Part shown: positions 22,640-35,000 of the stretch, one piece after another | Layout of the letters: each line of letters begins with the position of its first letter | Numbering within the stretch: the stretch's first letter is position 1 | Assembly (NCBI GenBank): GCA_000750105.3 | Contig: JPHH03000024.1 | Span: 186,001 to 250,000, forward strand | Direction: 5' to 3' | DNA from: Tolypocladium sp. Sup5 PDA-1 | Lineage: Eukaryota; Ascomycota; Sordariomycetes; Hypocreales; Ophiocordycipitaceae | Length of the DNA stretch: 64,000 bases | Program-made: the position numbers and the translations under genes | Notes under the pieces: model-generated | What the model was told of the DNA's origin: nothing | Database searches by the model: none | What the model saw: the letters and a program-made list of their open reading frames with translations, nothing else

Positions 22640-22760
22640 ACAAGCGGCGGCACAGGTGACGAGGAGGACTATTGAGCTGGCTCGAGAGTCACCAAGTTCC
22701 CCAGTTACGAGTATATGCCTGCGGGGACGTACCGAACGGAGCTGCAATGAGCACTCCAGT
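22640..22760 (+). repeat. dispersed repeat family, short copy
   Basis: This segment aligns by eye with parts of 27115-27240 and 63775-63895: a shared start around CAAGTACAAGC, then GAGCTGGCTCG, a TCACCAAGT block and a CGTACCGAACGGAG block. It is the shortest of four copies in the window. Confidence 0.6.
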
Positions 22761-24166
22761 GAGCGAAAGTAGGACTTGAAGAATACCAAAGACGATACCA
22801 AAAGTGGTGGGTGTGTCCATGGTAGAGCTCGGAGGTGCTTAGTGATGCAGTCGCTCGGTGGTAAATCCTGGATAGACGTTCGGGGCTGGATAAAGAATCA
22901 TCGCGGGTGGCCCCGGGGTGGTGTTGATTTTCGGGCAGCCCTAGATGGTGCAGCACTATTTAAAACCACTTGAATGACTCTCATTGGTGTTATAAATGAG
23001 AAAGAAAATTCATGGCCCAATCATCAACGCTCTTCTATGTTTGTTCGCTTGCTTGCTTGTTTGCTCGCTTCATCTATGATTGCTCCTAGAGCTACACTGT
23101 ACTACAGGTCGCCAAGGGGTGTCCATCATTTCGGGTGTCTTGCGTTGTGATACGCCCAGAATGCGGACATTTATATCAGTACCAAAAGGCAACATTGGAA
23201 GAGTATCGCAGCATCGCCGCGTTGCCCGATATTCGTGTTACCCCAGACTCCTAATGTCGCGCTGTTCCTAGTACCCACGTACGTGACGGCCATGTATTTT
23301 ATCTGTGTCGCCGACCCTTCAAACGCCGCCGTCCAAATAGACGAGCGATTAATATGGCGGAAGAACTATGAAAAGATGACAATGCACTACTGCATTCACT
23401 GTCGCAGCGTGCCGCTTTACAGGGAGATTCGACCGTGCTCAATGAGCTAGTGACAACGGACAGCCCAACTGCAATGAGATGCTATACGCCCAGGCTTATT
23501 GATATCCTCGACAAGAGGTCAGATACATCGGCACAATGCTGTTGTAGGGGAGCTGTGCGCTTCGCCAACGGACACGGGACGGGCGATGCTATGCTCAACT
23601 GGCGGCAGTTGCTTGCCGGAACCCAGAGTTTTTGGCGACGCTGGAAACGTTCTTAACCGCATCGTCGAGCTTGCCGAGGGTTAGGAAACCATGACATGTC
23701 CGGCCGTCCCGTATGACACTGAGACACGCATGCTGCTGGAGTAGATGCATCAGACGTTGTCAATTCAGGTCTTCATCGTTGGCATACTCTGCTACCCTGC
23801 CCATGAAAGCCCCATGTTAAATCGGCGTCCGGCCCTCCGGCTTTTGACTGTACTACACGATTGTCTGCTCCCCGGCGAAGCCTTCCGTAGGGATGTCTCT
23901 GTAGGGGGGGGTGAAAAAGCCGGCCATCGAGCGGCACCAGGAGTCTGACTGAGGCCAATAGCGACATGGCTATGCAGCGGTACCGCTGACGAGACCGGAG
24001 CTAGCGACTGGTATGAGGATGGGTTTGGGGTCAGACTCATGGACCGGTGTGCGAGCTATCAGATGGCAATGAGCGATGGGAAGGGAAAGGAGTGTAGCCC
24101 GGCACCATCCATCACCATCGCGAAAGCCCTGGTCAGCAATACCCCAGCTATCCTATGCTGAGTACT
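22761..24166. other. intergenic, no supported gene
   Basis: Short frames on both strands overlap and match nothing I know. No repeat or structure stands out. Confidence 0.45.
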
Positions 24167-26050
24167 TTATTGAGGAGGCAATGACCCAGGCGGAACAATT
24201 TTCTTCAGGCCGCCCCTTCCGTCATTATCGCTTCCTCGTTTGCGTTTCCCAGATGATGGTGTTGCGGGGAGACAGAACTTACATCGCCTGGCGTAGCTTT
24301 TGCTGTGCGTCTCTTTACCATCACCCTTTGGACATCGCACTCTCTTTTCGCGAAGTGGTTTGATGTCCCTCATTCCTACGCCATGGGAGTTCCTCAAGTG
24401 TTTAGCCAGACGCGCAAATTTGGCCCCGCAAAGAGGACATTCGCCACCATCTGCTTCTTTCAGATTCACAAGAGACTCTTTGACATGAGTCGGCAGGTCG
24501 TTATCCTGGGGGCCGGTATCCTGGTCGTTGCTCTGGGCGCCGCCGTGCGACGAAGGTTGCGTTATGTAGCCGTGTTCTTGGATAAGGTGTTGGTTGAGCG
24601 TATCTTTTGACAGCTCTTTGTTGCACTCGAGACATTGTGTGGGTGCATGTTTCCGCTCAACGTGGTCGTCCCGCCCTTTAGAGTCCGGAAATGCTTGATT
24701 GCAGAACTGACACATCTCCCAGCGGTGTTCTTCCCGGAGGTGAAAGGGTAGACCAGGCTCGGTTTGGGGCCTGTTGCATTCTGAACATTGTTTAGTCTCC
24801 CGGTGGCTCACCGCTATGTGCTGTTTCAGGTCTATATCCGCCAATGGTGTCTCATCGCAGAAAGGGCAGTCCTTTTTGTGGTGTTCGTCCCGTAGATGTT
24901 GGCTGTATTTCTCGGTAACCAGCTCCGCCGAACAGTCAGTACACAGTTCGAAAGTATGTGATTTTATGTGCTCATCCAACTCGTCGCAAGCCTCTGTAAC
25001 TGTATCGCAGTGTGGACACGGTTGCCAATCATGGTTATCCGCAAGGTGTATTCGAAGAACTTCCTTCTGTATCCCCCATCCGCAAACCTGGCAACTGACA
25101 AAAACGTGTTTTTCTTGGATGTGGCCCCCGTCAAAATCATGGGTGACACAATCGATACACCTCCGAAACTCATGTACCTTTTCCAAGTGAGGACGAAGCC
25201 CGTCGTTGGCAATGATTACGGCGCAGGCTGGACACGGCTCAGCACCGTGTGCTTCGTCAAGATGTGTCCAAAATTCTTTGTGCTGAGTATCGCAGTCTTT
25301 GCATAACGTGAGCCGGTGTGTCTTCTTCAAATGAGACTGCAGCGACGGCGAGGATATCTTCTTGTCGCAAAATTCACAATAATCCCAATTGTGATCCTCA
25401 GTCAAGTGGTCAATGAGATCTGTATGCGTTTTCAGATCCCTTGCCACCGGGCACTTGCTGCATTGTTTGCCGAGATGCGCTTTCTCGATATGTCGCAGCA
25501 GGCCACCTTTGTGTACTTGGCTTTTGCAAAGGGGGCAGCGGTGAAAATCCCGGTGAAGAACTTGGTTCGACTTGCTTATTTGGTCGTTACACGTATCGCA
25601 TCTTGCCAGTTCGTGTGATTTGAGTCTGTGAGTGTCCAGTTCCTCGTGCTCAAAGTAGTGGTCGCACTCTGGGCACCTCCCGCGTCCGTGATCGGCATCC
25701 ATGTGCGTTGTCAGCGAAGGCTGTTGCAGAACCATCTCGCAAATCTCGCATTGGCAAAAACCTCCGACCAATTTCGGAGAAAGCAATTGGTTATTCAAGA
25801 AGGTCCGTGGCCACTCCTTGAACTTATCGATTGCGCTGGGTATGGTATTGTCTTGCACTAGTTTCAGCAAGTAGTCCCTGGCAGCGGCGGCCTTGTGTTG
25901 TGATGGAAATCGTTGAGGTGGCACGTACGCCGGCCTCTTATCGGGGTGCATCAGTCTCATCGTCTCTCGATAGGCCTTCTTGATCATTTGAGAGTTATGA
26001 TACTGGGCTGGAAGTCCCAAGGCGTCGAAGGGATTGGAATCGGAATCCAT
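24167..26050 (-). CDS. J-domain protein with about 17 C2H2-like zinc fingers
   Basis: I take the ATG at 26050, which puts the J-domain at the N-terminus and gives 627 residues; upstream the frame only translates a minisatellite. Residues 6-70 form a DnaJ J-domain: NPFDALGL, a basic helix II and HPD at 35-37, the motif that stimulates Hsp70 ATPases. Residues 110-560 hold about 16 consecutive C-x2-C ... H-x3-4-H units spaced about 25-30 residues apart, and a 17th finger (CPLCGAKF) lies near 560. A basic tail (GKRKRG) could be a nuclear signal. J-domains recruit Hsp70; finger arrays bind nucleic acids or proteins. I know of few proteins combining the two, apart from the ZUO1/DNAJC21 type with one or two fingers. 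A GTAAGT near the C-terminus could start an unrecognised intron. Confidence 0.85.
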   Translation of the reverse strand: MDSDSNPFDALGLPAQYHNSQMIKKAYRETMRLMHPDKRPAYVPPQRFPSQHKAAAARDYLLKLVQDNTIPSAIDKFKEWPRTFLNNQLLSPKLVGGFCQCEICEMVLQQPSLTTHMDADHGRGRCPECDHYFEHEELDTHRLKSHELARCDTCNDQISKSNQVLHRDFHRCPLCKSQVHKGGLLRHIEKAHLGKQCSKCPVARDLKTHTDLIDHLTEDHNWDYCEFCDKKISSPSLQSHLKKTHRLTLCKDCDTQHKEFWTHLDEAHGAEPCPACAVIIANDGLRPHLEKVHEFRRCIDCVTHDFDGGHIQEKHVFVSCQVCGWGIQKEVLRIHLADNHDWQPCPHCDTVTEACDELDEHIKSHTFELCTDCSAELVTEKYSQHLRDEHHKKDCPFCDETPLADIDLKQHIAVSHRETKQCSECNRPQTEPGLPFHLREEHRWEMCQFCNQAFPDSKGRDDHVERKHAPTQCLECNKELSKDTLNQHLIQEHGYITQPSSHGGAQSNDQDTGPQDNDLPTHVKESLVNLKEADGGECPLCGAKFARLAKHLRNSHGVGMRDIKPLREKRVRCPKGDGKETHSKSYARRCKFCLPATPSSGKRKRGSDNDGRGGLKKIVPPGSLPPQ

Positions 26051-26107
26051 ATTGAAAGAATATGAAATCCGTCGCACGGTGCTTGCCGACAAACCGAGAC
26101 CGCTGAG

Positions 26108-26513
26108 TTGAGCGTTCAGTTGGCGGCGCAATTGGCGGGTCAGTTGGCGGACAGTTGGCGGGCAGTTGACACAGTCGGGGGATGGGTCAGTTGGCGGGCA
26201 GTTGACACGGTCGAATGGAGGGTCAGTTGGCGGGCAGTTGACACAGTCGGGGGATGGGTCAGTTGGCGGGCAGTTGACACAGTCGGGGGACGGGTCCAGT
26301 TGGAGGGCAGTTGACACGGTCGAATGACGGGTCCAGTTGGCGAGCAGTTGACACGGTCGGGGGACGGGTCAGTTGGCGGGCAGTTGACACGGTCGGGTGG
26401 TGACACGGTCGGGGGACGGGTCAGTTGGCGGACGGGTCAGTTGGCGGGCAGTTGACACGGTCGAATGACGGGTCAGTTGGCGAGCAGTTGACACGGTCGG
26501 GGGATGGGTCAGT
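26108..26513. repeat. 36-bp minisatellite upstream of the J-domain gene
   Basis: About nine to ten units of roughly 36 bp, each containing CAGTTGGCGGGCAGTTGACA, run from about 60 bp upstream of the chosen ATG outwards. Variant units alternate GGGGGATGGGT, GGGGGACGGGT and GAATGACGGGT cores, and some are shortened. Because the unit length is a multiple of three the array is open in the frame of the J-domain gene, encoding a 12-residue peptide with a CPPT core. Confidence 0.9.
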
Positions 26514-26769
26514 TATCTTGCGGCCTGAACCCTCCAGTTTTTCAGCCCTGTTGGCTGAGACGGTGTGGTGATGCTACACCAGGGGCCAGCGACGGGCCAA
26601 GTGGAGCCCTCCCACAAGGTGTCGTCCTCTGAGCCTTGTTCAAGCCATTCTAGGCATAGTCGCGGTCCGACAAGTGGACGAGAAAAGGGGAAACAAGGTG
26701 GACCGTCGGAGGGTGGCTTCCGAATCGACCAATGGCAGCGTTGCCAGCTCTTTTGATTCAAACGTACGA

Positions 26770-27340
26770 GTAGAGTTCCTCCGCCCAAACACTCGTGCCC
26801 ACAGCACGAGTATACCTGTCTCTTCGCCGGAATTGAAGACGCGTTATGCGGTTTTCAATGATCGTGCGCGCTGAGGTCGCGTGGCCGGCATTGCGTAGAG
26901 CGAAGCTTGGCTGCTAAGCCCTTGGTGGAACTTCGTGCAGAGCTGGATGTCGAGGACGATTGGGACAGGAATAGAGGGCCGGGTTGACGAGTACTGGCGG
27001 TGAACAGTCCCTGGCAGCCTTGTCGTTTGGCAACCCCAGGGTCAACAGGCAGCGACGCGTCAGAGCTTCCGTCGCGACGGGTTACTCTCCCCGGGGACCC
27101 TGGCTCGCGTCACGTTCAAGTACAAGCCGCGGCACGAACGAAGACGAAGACTGGTTGCCGGGTCGAACACCACCAAGTACGGAGTACCCATGTTACGAAT
27201 GTATACCTGCAGGAAGGTACCGCACGGAGAGCTTTGGCCAAGTCTTGGAGGCGACTTGTTGGTGGATACGGGACGTGTCCGTACCGCACAGAGTCGCCTC
27301 GCCGCCCTTGCCACCTTGCTCCATGTAGCTCTGCAAGGGC
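26770..27340 (+). repeat. dispersed repeat family, longest copy
   Basis: The stretch aligns by eye with 38410-38650 in its first half (CCCAAACAC, TACCTGTC, GATCGTGCGCGCT, CTGGCGG) and with 63660-63960 in its second half (GGCAGCCTT, CAGGCAG, GACGCGTCA, TTCAAGTACAAGCCGCGGCA, TACCGCACGGAGA). It carries no coding frame I trust. Confidence 0.75.
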
Positions 27341-27731
27341 ATAATGTTGCGCTGGGGCGATTCTGCTTGGATTGATTTGCAGGGGCACACCACTGCTGAA
27401 TGGAGACAGGTTCCGGGCGCTTACTCTCGCTAGGTACCCTGCAAGGTATAGTGACTTTTCGCTCTCGGACCCACTTCCCCTGTAATACACAAGAGACATT
27501 CAGTATCCGTAGTACCTCGATCTATCCAGGCGACAAATTCAGGTTGGAAGCCCTTTCGTCCAGCTGCTCCTCTCCCAGGGCTTCTCGGACTTCCCTGCAA
27601 TATAGACACGGACGCAGAAGTGCGACCCCATCGCTCAAATTCCGCCGGCCTTGATCTGAGTGTGCGCTTCCCACCTGTCGTCGTAGCCGTCGGCACTTCG
27701 GACGTGTCCTCGCAAAGCAACGAGTACTACA

Positions 27732-29814
27732 TCATAGCCCGTTCGTCGTAAACTCGTCACCGTCGTAAGATTGTGCGTCCGCAGCGAGCAGCTCTTCCTC
27801 ATTGGGCGAGACTTTTTCGATGGTGCAGTTGGGGGAGCACCGACGGTGTTGACACTCGATGCAGGAACCCGACGTTTTAAAGTTCATGGTGGCAGCGCAC
27901 ATGCACTGTCGGGAGAAGTCAGCAAGGGCTTGTTCGCTGTTAGGGCGAGGTCGCTGGCGGCTTACGCATGTCCACATGAACGTATCGGCACTGCTTGGCC
28001 TCTTGCGAGGTCGGCCATCGATGCCCTCGCTTGTCTTGCGCTTTGCCTCGCTGGTCCATATGCCGTCCACTGCTGTCCCCGCTGGACCTGACGAGGCGCC
28101 AATTGTCGCGCCTGGGGGCTCGTCTTCCTCGTACTTCTGTTGCTTCCATTCCGAGATGGCCACCTCCTTCAGACTATCCTTGCCAAACAAGTGGCCTCAA
28201 TGTGATTGCATCTCGTTGTCCACGGGTTGCCTTTTGACTTGAAAACGTCAATCTCAATGATCTGGACACAGAGGCCGCACCAGAATCGCGAATCGCAGTG
28301 GCGGCCTATCCGACACGTTTCTAGAATACTGTCAATGTCCTCTGCGCTGCTCATACCGTGATACTTTTGCAGGTGATCCTTGAAGCTCTCCCTTCGCCGG
28401 TAAGTCTTGCTGCAACCCTGTTTGTCACAGTGCCATGTGTTGAGTTCAGAATGCTGGCTGCTCTCGTGCCTCTTCCAATCGTTTTTGCTGCCGAACTTCT
28501 TCGAGCACCGCTGAAATGTACAGCCATATGGTTTCTCATGCCTCACCATGTGCTTTCTGTAGCGAACTCGTATAAGCGCCGAACGCAGCAGACGAACGGG
28601 CATTTGGGCACTCACTTTAGCTCACAAGCACGACTGAAGGTCTTGCCACAATCCTTGCACTTGTGATGGTCGTTGGTCCGGCATCCACTCTCCAGGTCCT
28701 GCCCACTGGCCTGGAGAGCAGTCAGAAGATGCTTCCTTGGGAATTCCCTGAGGAACTTGATGAGGTCAGAGTTGCTGGAGACCGCTCCCGGGGCCTTTGG
28801 CTTCATCACGTCCAGGATTCCATTGTGTTCCGGGCTGCGCTGACACCGCTGCAGAGGCACTATGTTGGCTTCGTGGCCATGAAGACCAGGTTGGGTGCAC
28901 ACATTGGAGCCTGAATCGGCACCTTCCAGGCCCTTTCGGTTCGAGTCTGGCGTCTGTCTCTCAGGTTGTTGAACACGGTTTGGCGAAGACCTCTCATCGC
29001 CACCACCTGGAACTTCTTTTGGGACAAAATATCGCAAGCCCATGCTAGAACTCAAAGACGTTTGCATTGCGTTGCTATTCGTAGATCGACCAGCTAGCTC
29101 GCTCAGGATGAGAGGTTGGTTAAGTCTTTCCTCTTCCCCTGTCGCGGGGTGTGACTGCCGAGTTGAACGTGGGGACCGCTGGAGGAGTAACGGGTCAATG
29201 CCGCATACAGGTCCCTGAATCTGTGGGAGCCAGTCCCATTGAGACTGCCACCCCAAAGAGAAAGATGAATGCGGCGAAATCGGTGGGTCTTGGGAGAACA
29301 TTGGTCGGCCCTTTGGGTCTACGACGCCGTCTGCGGCCCCTATCCCTTCAAGATCGCTCTTCCGCTCCGGTGTTCTGCAAGCTTGTTAGTGCTATGGGTT
29401 AACAGCCCTCAGCAGACCATACTTGTATATAAAATCCTCATGATCATCCTCGGCGGTTAATTCCATTCCATGAGCTCGAAAGACGTGTGCTCGAAAGTCT
29501 TGCCCATCAATAGACAAGTCAGTCCCATGTATGGAAGCACTTCTCATGCTGTAGTATTGGCGATGGTGTCCATATCCTGAGTCGCTGTGCCCTTGGGAGG
29601 AGCAGACGGACGGAGTTGCTGCGCTTGTATAATCCCCGAAGCCGGGATCATGCGGAAACTGTCCAGAAGGTATGTAGTGACCAGGCTGATCAATTGACGG
29701 CGAATTGTGATCCAGCCCAATCGGAACCCATGGCCAGCTCTTGCGTGACATCCATGGCGGTCCAGACTGATCGCTCTGCATCGCAGTCTGCGGCTTCGCA
29801 ACTCCGGGATCCAT
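27732..29814 (-). CDS. fungal C2H2 zinc-finger protein, five exons' worth of sequence with one frame break
   Basis: Four exons can be laid out: 29814-29423, 29374-28616, 28556-27966 and 27905-27732, with GT-AG introns of 48, 59 and 60 nt that keep the frame. The protein starts with a Pro/Ser-rich region and has three classical fingers around 28400-28680: CKDCGKTFSRACELKKH, a C-x4-C finger (CTFQRCSKKF) and another (CDKQGCSKTY). A second cysteine-rich block follows the last intron (CIECQHRRC). One base shift is needed near 28190, between HIEA and LFGKDSL; without it the protein stops at 28169. The domain set suggests a nuclear DNA-binding regulator. It may be intact if the shift is an assembly error. 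Confidence 0.65.
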
Positions 29815-31642
29815 TCTGGCGCAAAAATCTCGGGCGTGTTGAGTCAAGCGCCGACTCCGCGGGTGTGTTCTGATGCGGTGCTTGTTATGGAAGAGATTTA
29901 TCCTTCCGGGAGGAAAGTCGCGGACGAAAGAGCCGCATCAGCGTGGAACGACAGATTTCCAGGCCTCCTTTGCACGGAGACCCAGAGGTTTTGGAAAGCG
30001 GCCTTAGGCTGGATACTGCAGGCACGGTCAGCCTCATCCTAAGTACACAACGGGCACGCATTCTCTATAGAGGCTGGCCGAGGGCAGACTGACGTTGAGA
30101 CGGAGGCGGTAAGTTGGCGATCGAGGGCAGAGCAGAGCAGGCGTGTTGTCCTGCTACGCGATCCCTCTGGCTCGAAGGAATTCGAGCGGCAGAGGCACGA
30201 GTGTACTGGGAATCTGGTTGTCGCCAGGGAACACGACTTGCTCAAGACGAGACGAGAGGCCTACAGCGGTACTGATAGTGCGAGTCTCAAGAAGTATTGG
30301 CTAGACAGGTCGTTGGGGCTTGGGGAGCTCGGCGTCATCTCAGACGCCGCTTCTGCGGTTGGCCGTGGATTCGGTGACGATGACTCGTGGAAAGCAAAAA
30401 AAAAAAAAAGAGATGTGCAGTATTGTAAAAAGCGAGTCGGAACCGGCAGTGGTATAGCAAGGCACCCGATCTTGCCACGAGGTGCCGGCCGGCTCTTTGT
30501 GCACGGCGATGGCGCACGGCGATGGCACATGGTGATGGCGGCTAATGGTTTCCTTGGCCCGCTGCTGCGTCGCACTGCTTCTGATTCCGATGGTCGGTAG
30601 CGGTTTGGGACTCCTGGTTGGGAGAGAGACAGAATGAATGGGTGGCCTTCACCACCGTCACACTGCATGTTCCATGATTCACCCGCAGTGGTTGCCTCAC
30701 TTCTGGGACGTATCGGTGTGGTTTTGTCCAATCAGAGCGCGCTCTGTCACGAATTGTGTGCTGTTTCACTCCCAGTCGCCCGGGGGTTGGTGTCGGCGAG
30801 GGTCAAGGGACTGGGGCGGTCTGTTGTTAGACTTTCAGGCTGCACAACCCCCGTACGAAGGTCCCGATGCCTTGCATACGCAGTAGCAGTCATACGCAGT
30901 AGCAGTAAGAGGAAAGCTGCCTAAGGTTTCCAAAAAGCTACGGTATAACCATGGAAACCGCCCAGACGGCTGGCGGTGGAGTGTCACGGAATGAAGACGC
31001 CAATGGGGCGGACACACCACCCCAAGTGGCCTTTCCCCTCTCGACCGAATCGATGTCATAGAGAAGCTGCCGCTTGATAATGCTGGCACTGAGTTCAAGG
31101 GCCTTGTATTTCGATGCTGCTGGCGCATGCGCAACGATTGGCACCTTGCACTCTCGACAACGGACAACATCCGGCCGGCTGTCCGCATGATCCCCAGTCG
31201 GATAACAAGAAATTCGGTCCGTGGGAGAGGCGAGGCTTCCTGGGGCGGGTCAACAGGCCACGTTTTTAACCCTCCCCGCCTGCCTGGAGCTTTGGATGTC
31301 CGAGGAGTCAAAGTTAACCTGCTGGTGCACGTTAACTGTGCTGCGGAAACTCCCTTTGATGAGGACAGCGAAGAGGATCGCTCTTGGGGGAGTTCTGGGG
31401 TGGACGAGGAAGACCTCATATTCGGTGGACACCGATAACAACCGTTCTGTCTTTCAATATGAGGTAGATCCGTTAAGCAACTAGCTGAAATACTCTGCTC
31501 TTCCTTCACTCCACCCCCACCCATATGCGTCGTATACCTAATCTCGAAGGCCGGAGCGAACGGCAACCACGACAACCTTGATGTGCTATCCTTGCTAGGC
31601 CGTCGGATCTGCGAAGACCCTATAGATGAATCCTACCATACT
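29815..31642. other. intergenic, short tandem duplications only
   Basis: I see no supported gene. There is a run of 13 A at 30397-30409, three near copies of a 13-bp unit with a CGGCGATGG core at about 30500-30538, and a 16-bp direct duplication (CATACGCAGTAGCAGT) at about 30875-30906. Confidence 0.45.
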
Positions 31643-32047
31643 TTAGCAGACCACGTGGCTACATGAACTAGGCAGCAAACAGGCTACCACAGCTGTCATT
31701 ACGTCTAGCCCAATGACTATGCGAACGTGAATCATGAGTCGCCTTCCATAAGATCCGATCGGGAACGATCCACAAGCTGGCAAGTCACAATCTAGTCCGT
31801 ACGGCTGACGGACCAAAAGCCAGTGACAAGAGCTGCCACTGGCCTCTAACACCATGTTGTCAATGAAATGTTTCTTCCCGAGTTCTCCCAACTCTAAGAG
31901 GCGAATTAGGTAGAGGAGACGCTCTCGCATCACCTCGGGCAGCACCCAGGGTGGGTATCCTCGTAAGCATTTCTTGCTGCCGATCCATCTCCGCGGTACG
32001 CTCGATAGCCCTGCCACTCTCGTGTCAATGAAGCCATATCCCATCAT
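31643..32047 (-). pseudogene. unrecognised coding-like ORF
   Basis: The 134-codon frame has protein-like composition, including WVLPEVMRERLLYLIRLLEL and PIGSYGRRLMIHVRIVIGLD. A second minus-strand frame upstream (32090-32410) has similar quality in another frame. I do not recognise the family. It may be the tail of a decayed multi-exon gene; chance is not excluded. Confidence 0.3.
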
Positions 32048-35000
32048 CTTCGATATAGACTCACATATGGTCGTTGGAATGCCTCCGCCTCACGTAATAA
32101 CACTGAGTATATTGCATCCAAAGTCAAAGGCACACTCTGTGCCACACGGGGACCAGGACGTGGTTAAAAGGGAGCTCCCGCATGCAAATTTCGGGCAATC
32201 AATACCGGGAAGAAGGGCTCTAGCCCGGTCCTTTAACACCGGCATGTTTGCGGTCCTGTTCGCGCCTAATGCTATCCACCACAAGCAGAAAACGGCCTGC
32301 TCCTCTTTTCTAGGCAAGCATGGTGCGACATCAGCGTCTATAATGCGACAGCTCTGGCTCAGTGATATGCCCGAAAAAGTAAGACAATCAAAGAATACAA
32401 GTGTTAGCAATAGTCACTTACGATTGAATGGATACGAAATCACTTTGGCTCTCGTCACTGGATGTTTATATGATCGCGTATCTATATGCATATCCGCTTG
32501 TGTCTTTGAATGCAAGAAGACTACTTATTCTTGCTTCGTGGTCGGCATGTTGGCTCTCTTTAATACGCCGTATGACTGTGATTTGAAAAATAAGGCTGAG
32601 GTGCAGCTGCCTGTATCTTCAACTGCACAACCTATCGTGGCGGTGATATCAGGAGGCGTGGGTGATCAGTATCCAGGTCATGGTCAGCTGGCAGAACGTC
32701 GCCTACGGACGGAGGAGGTAGTTAGATTGCTTAAAATGCGAGCGGGCCAGTTTTGCCTGGTCAGGTGGTTTCGTAAAATGAATGAGACGTAGCGAGGTAT
32801 TCGAAGAGGGCGTGTCATGCTGACGGTGCAACCGTATAAGAGGTCCAGCACAGTTGCCGATCTGACAGAGCTGATCGAGTGGAGTAATGGGTGTTCTGCA
32901 GAATAGCCTTCATCCAACCAGTTATGCTAAGTCTGCCAAATCTGCGAGTGCTTCCGGATCTATGGAACACTCCTTAGGCTTGCGAAGCCCCTCAAAGCTC
33001 CAGACGTGCGATGTCTGGCAGAGCGTACTCAATCATCCAAGACGCCCCCTCTTGCGACGAGGCTCTAATCAAACGTGGCTATGACGGCTACGCCCGACTA
33101 GTTAGGTAGCTCTGGTCTGCTTGCCAAGGTGTATGAATACTTGGGACTGCCTTGACAACTTGTAGCGTCTCTTGTTCCGGGGAGAAGTGCCATTCATGCG
33201 CCACGGACGACTAGAGGATGCTGCAGAGAAAGGATTTGCTCATGGAGGAGAGTAGAGTGTTCTTCGGAGCAAGAAACCGCTGATCATGATCAGCTAGTCA
33301 TCTAGTAACGAAGAAGAGGGCGTTAAAGATACAAAAATACGTTTTGCAGCTCGGAATCGGACGCGCTAGGGCTAGGGGTTGATCGAGAAGACGGGGCAAT
33401 ATGCTAGCCACTGCAACTGGTTGAGAACCATTGTGGGCGTTCTCAAGCATGTAAGCTTTCCGTGCGATAGTTTATGGTCTCACGCGATATGCTGAGGTAT
33501 CCCGGTGACGTTACGGAAAATGGGACTCCACACTTGTCGCAAATCAGGTACGTTTGGCGGGTCTACGAGGAGGATTCGGTGGAGACTTCAGCCATCTGGA
33601 CGTTCGGGTTCTCCGTGTACTGCAATAGCATGACCCGGAGGCCTCACAAATTTGCCTAACTGTGGGATACGCGGTGACAATGAATCGGGCGGATACCTAT
33701 CTGATCAGCCAGGTCGGCATACTAAGGTATCGGGGATACGTAGAGTGCCTTGCGGCTCGGGCACGGTCAGGGGTGAAAGGTCGGAATCGGCTCAGGCCAG
33801 GAGAGTCCGCTAGGTTCTTTCTGTACTGCCCACCCGGAGTGTTCTATGTAGTGCGCTAATCGCTGAAGATAGGGCCGTTCATGTGAACCTAGGCGACTCT
33901 GTGTACTAACGGGCGTTTTTACACCAATTGCCATCAGACTGAGGATTCTCCTGCTATTATGTTCTGCGGTTCTAAGGCTGCGCAGGCCTTGTGGTCCCCG
34001 CGGTTATGCGCAGCAACAGCTTTGGCTTCTCGTTGGCACTGCACACTATTTCTTGTAGAAAACGACGGCAGCCGCTATGATGACGGATGAATCAACGACG
34101 ACGGAGGTGTGGGTCGATACTGGATCTACAGTGATGGAGGCGTTTCGCAGCCGAAGGGCTTGCTAACAAGGTAACCGGCCTGGAAGTGGTGTGCCAACGG
34201 CATCGTGACTGAATCCAGGTCAAGAAGCCACCTCTGACCGAAGGGAAGGAAGTAAGCAAAGGTTAGGGGTGTCTTGCAAGATTGATGCGTTGACTGCCGG
34301 ACATGCCGGGTGCCGACCCGGAGGTGGTTGGAGGAGCGGAGCCTGGCTCCCGCTGTGTGGCCGGCCACCTACGGGATTCGCGGCACGCTGTCGCGATGGA
34401 CGGCTGGCAGTACTCTGCCTGCGGGGAAACGTCGATCATATGAGCGGATCCATGTAGATGTGGTAGCGCTTGCGTTGACGGAGCTTCCGTACCGTGGGCC
34501 TGGGTACGGGCATGATTACAGACACTACTGAGCCGCATGGAATGTGCGTGCCACAATTCTGTGGCTGCCACTACCATGTCGCGCGAGTGTCTTGTTGGGG
34601 CCGTCGACAGGAGCATATCGGCTCCTGGCCATTCGCATTTCCGAGATACAGGACATCAGACGATGGTCCGTAGCAAGCTGGACCGGCCAGAGTATGGAAC
34701 AGAGGCATGGGCAGAGCTTGATCCCCCCTCATCCTTGCCTTGGGAGCGTTCGTGCACAAGAATGTACATGCACCCCAGCCACACGCCTCGTCGCGCCGGC
34801 AGAATGAAATGAGAGCTACAGGGACAGGGGTTCCGGATCGATTCAACGTGTACGAGTACTCCGTAGTGGCCGAATTGTACAAATGGGACACAGGGATCGG
34901 GCGCCAATCGTTTCGCGGTGAGAGTGGGGAAGAGATTTGGGCCAACATCCTGGTTTGTCCACGGCCCGGACCGGGGATGTCAGCCGGTCGTGACTCCTGT

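Noticed and set aside
26051..26317. An N-terminal extension of the J-domain gene through the minisatellite
   Set aside because: The extra residues are only translated repeats, and the J-domain begins five residues after the internal ATG, as is usual.
26108..26513. Possible CRISPR array in the 36-bp repeats
   Set aside because: The units are head-to-tail without unique spacers, and the genome is eukaryotic; it is a minisatellite.
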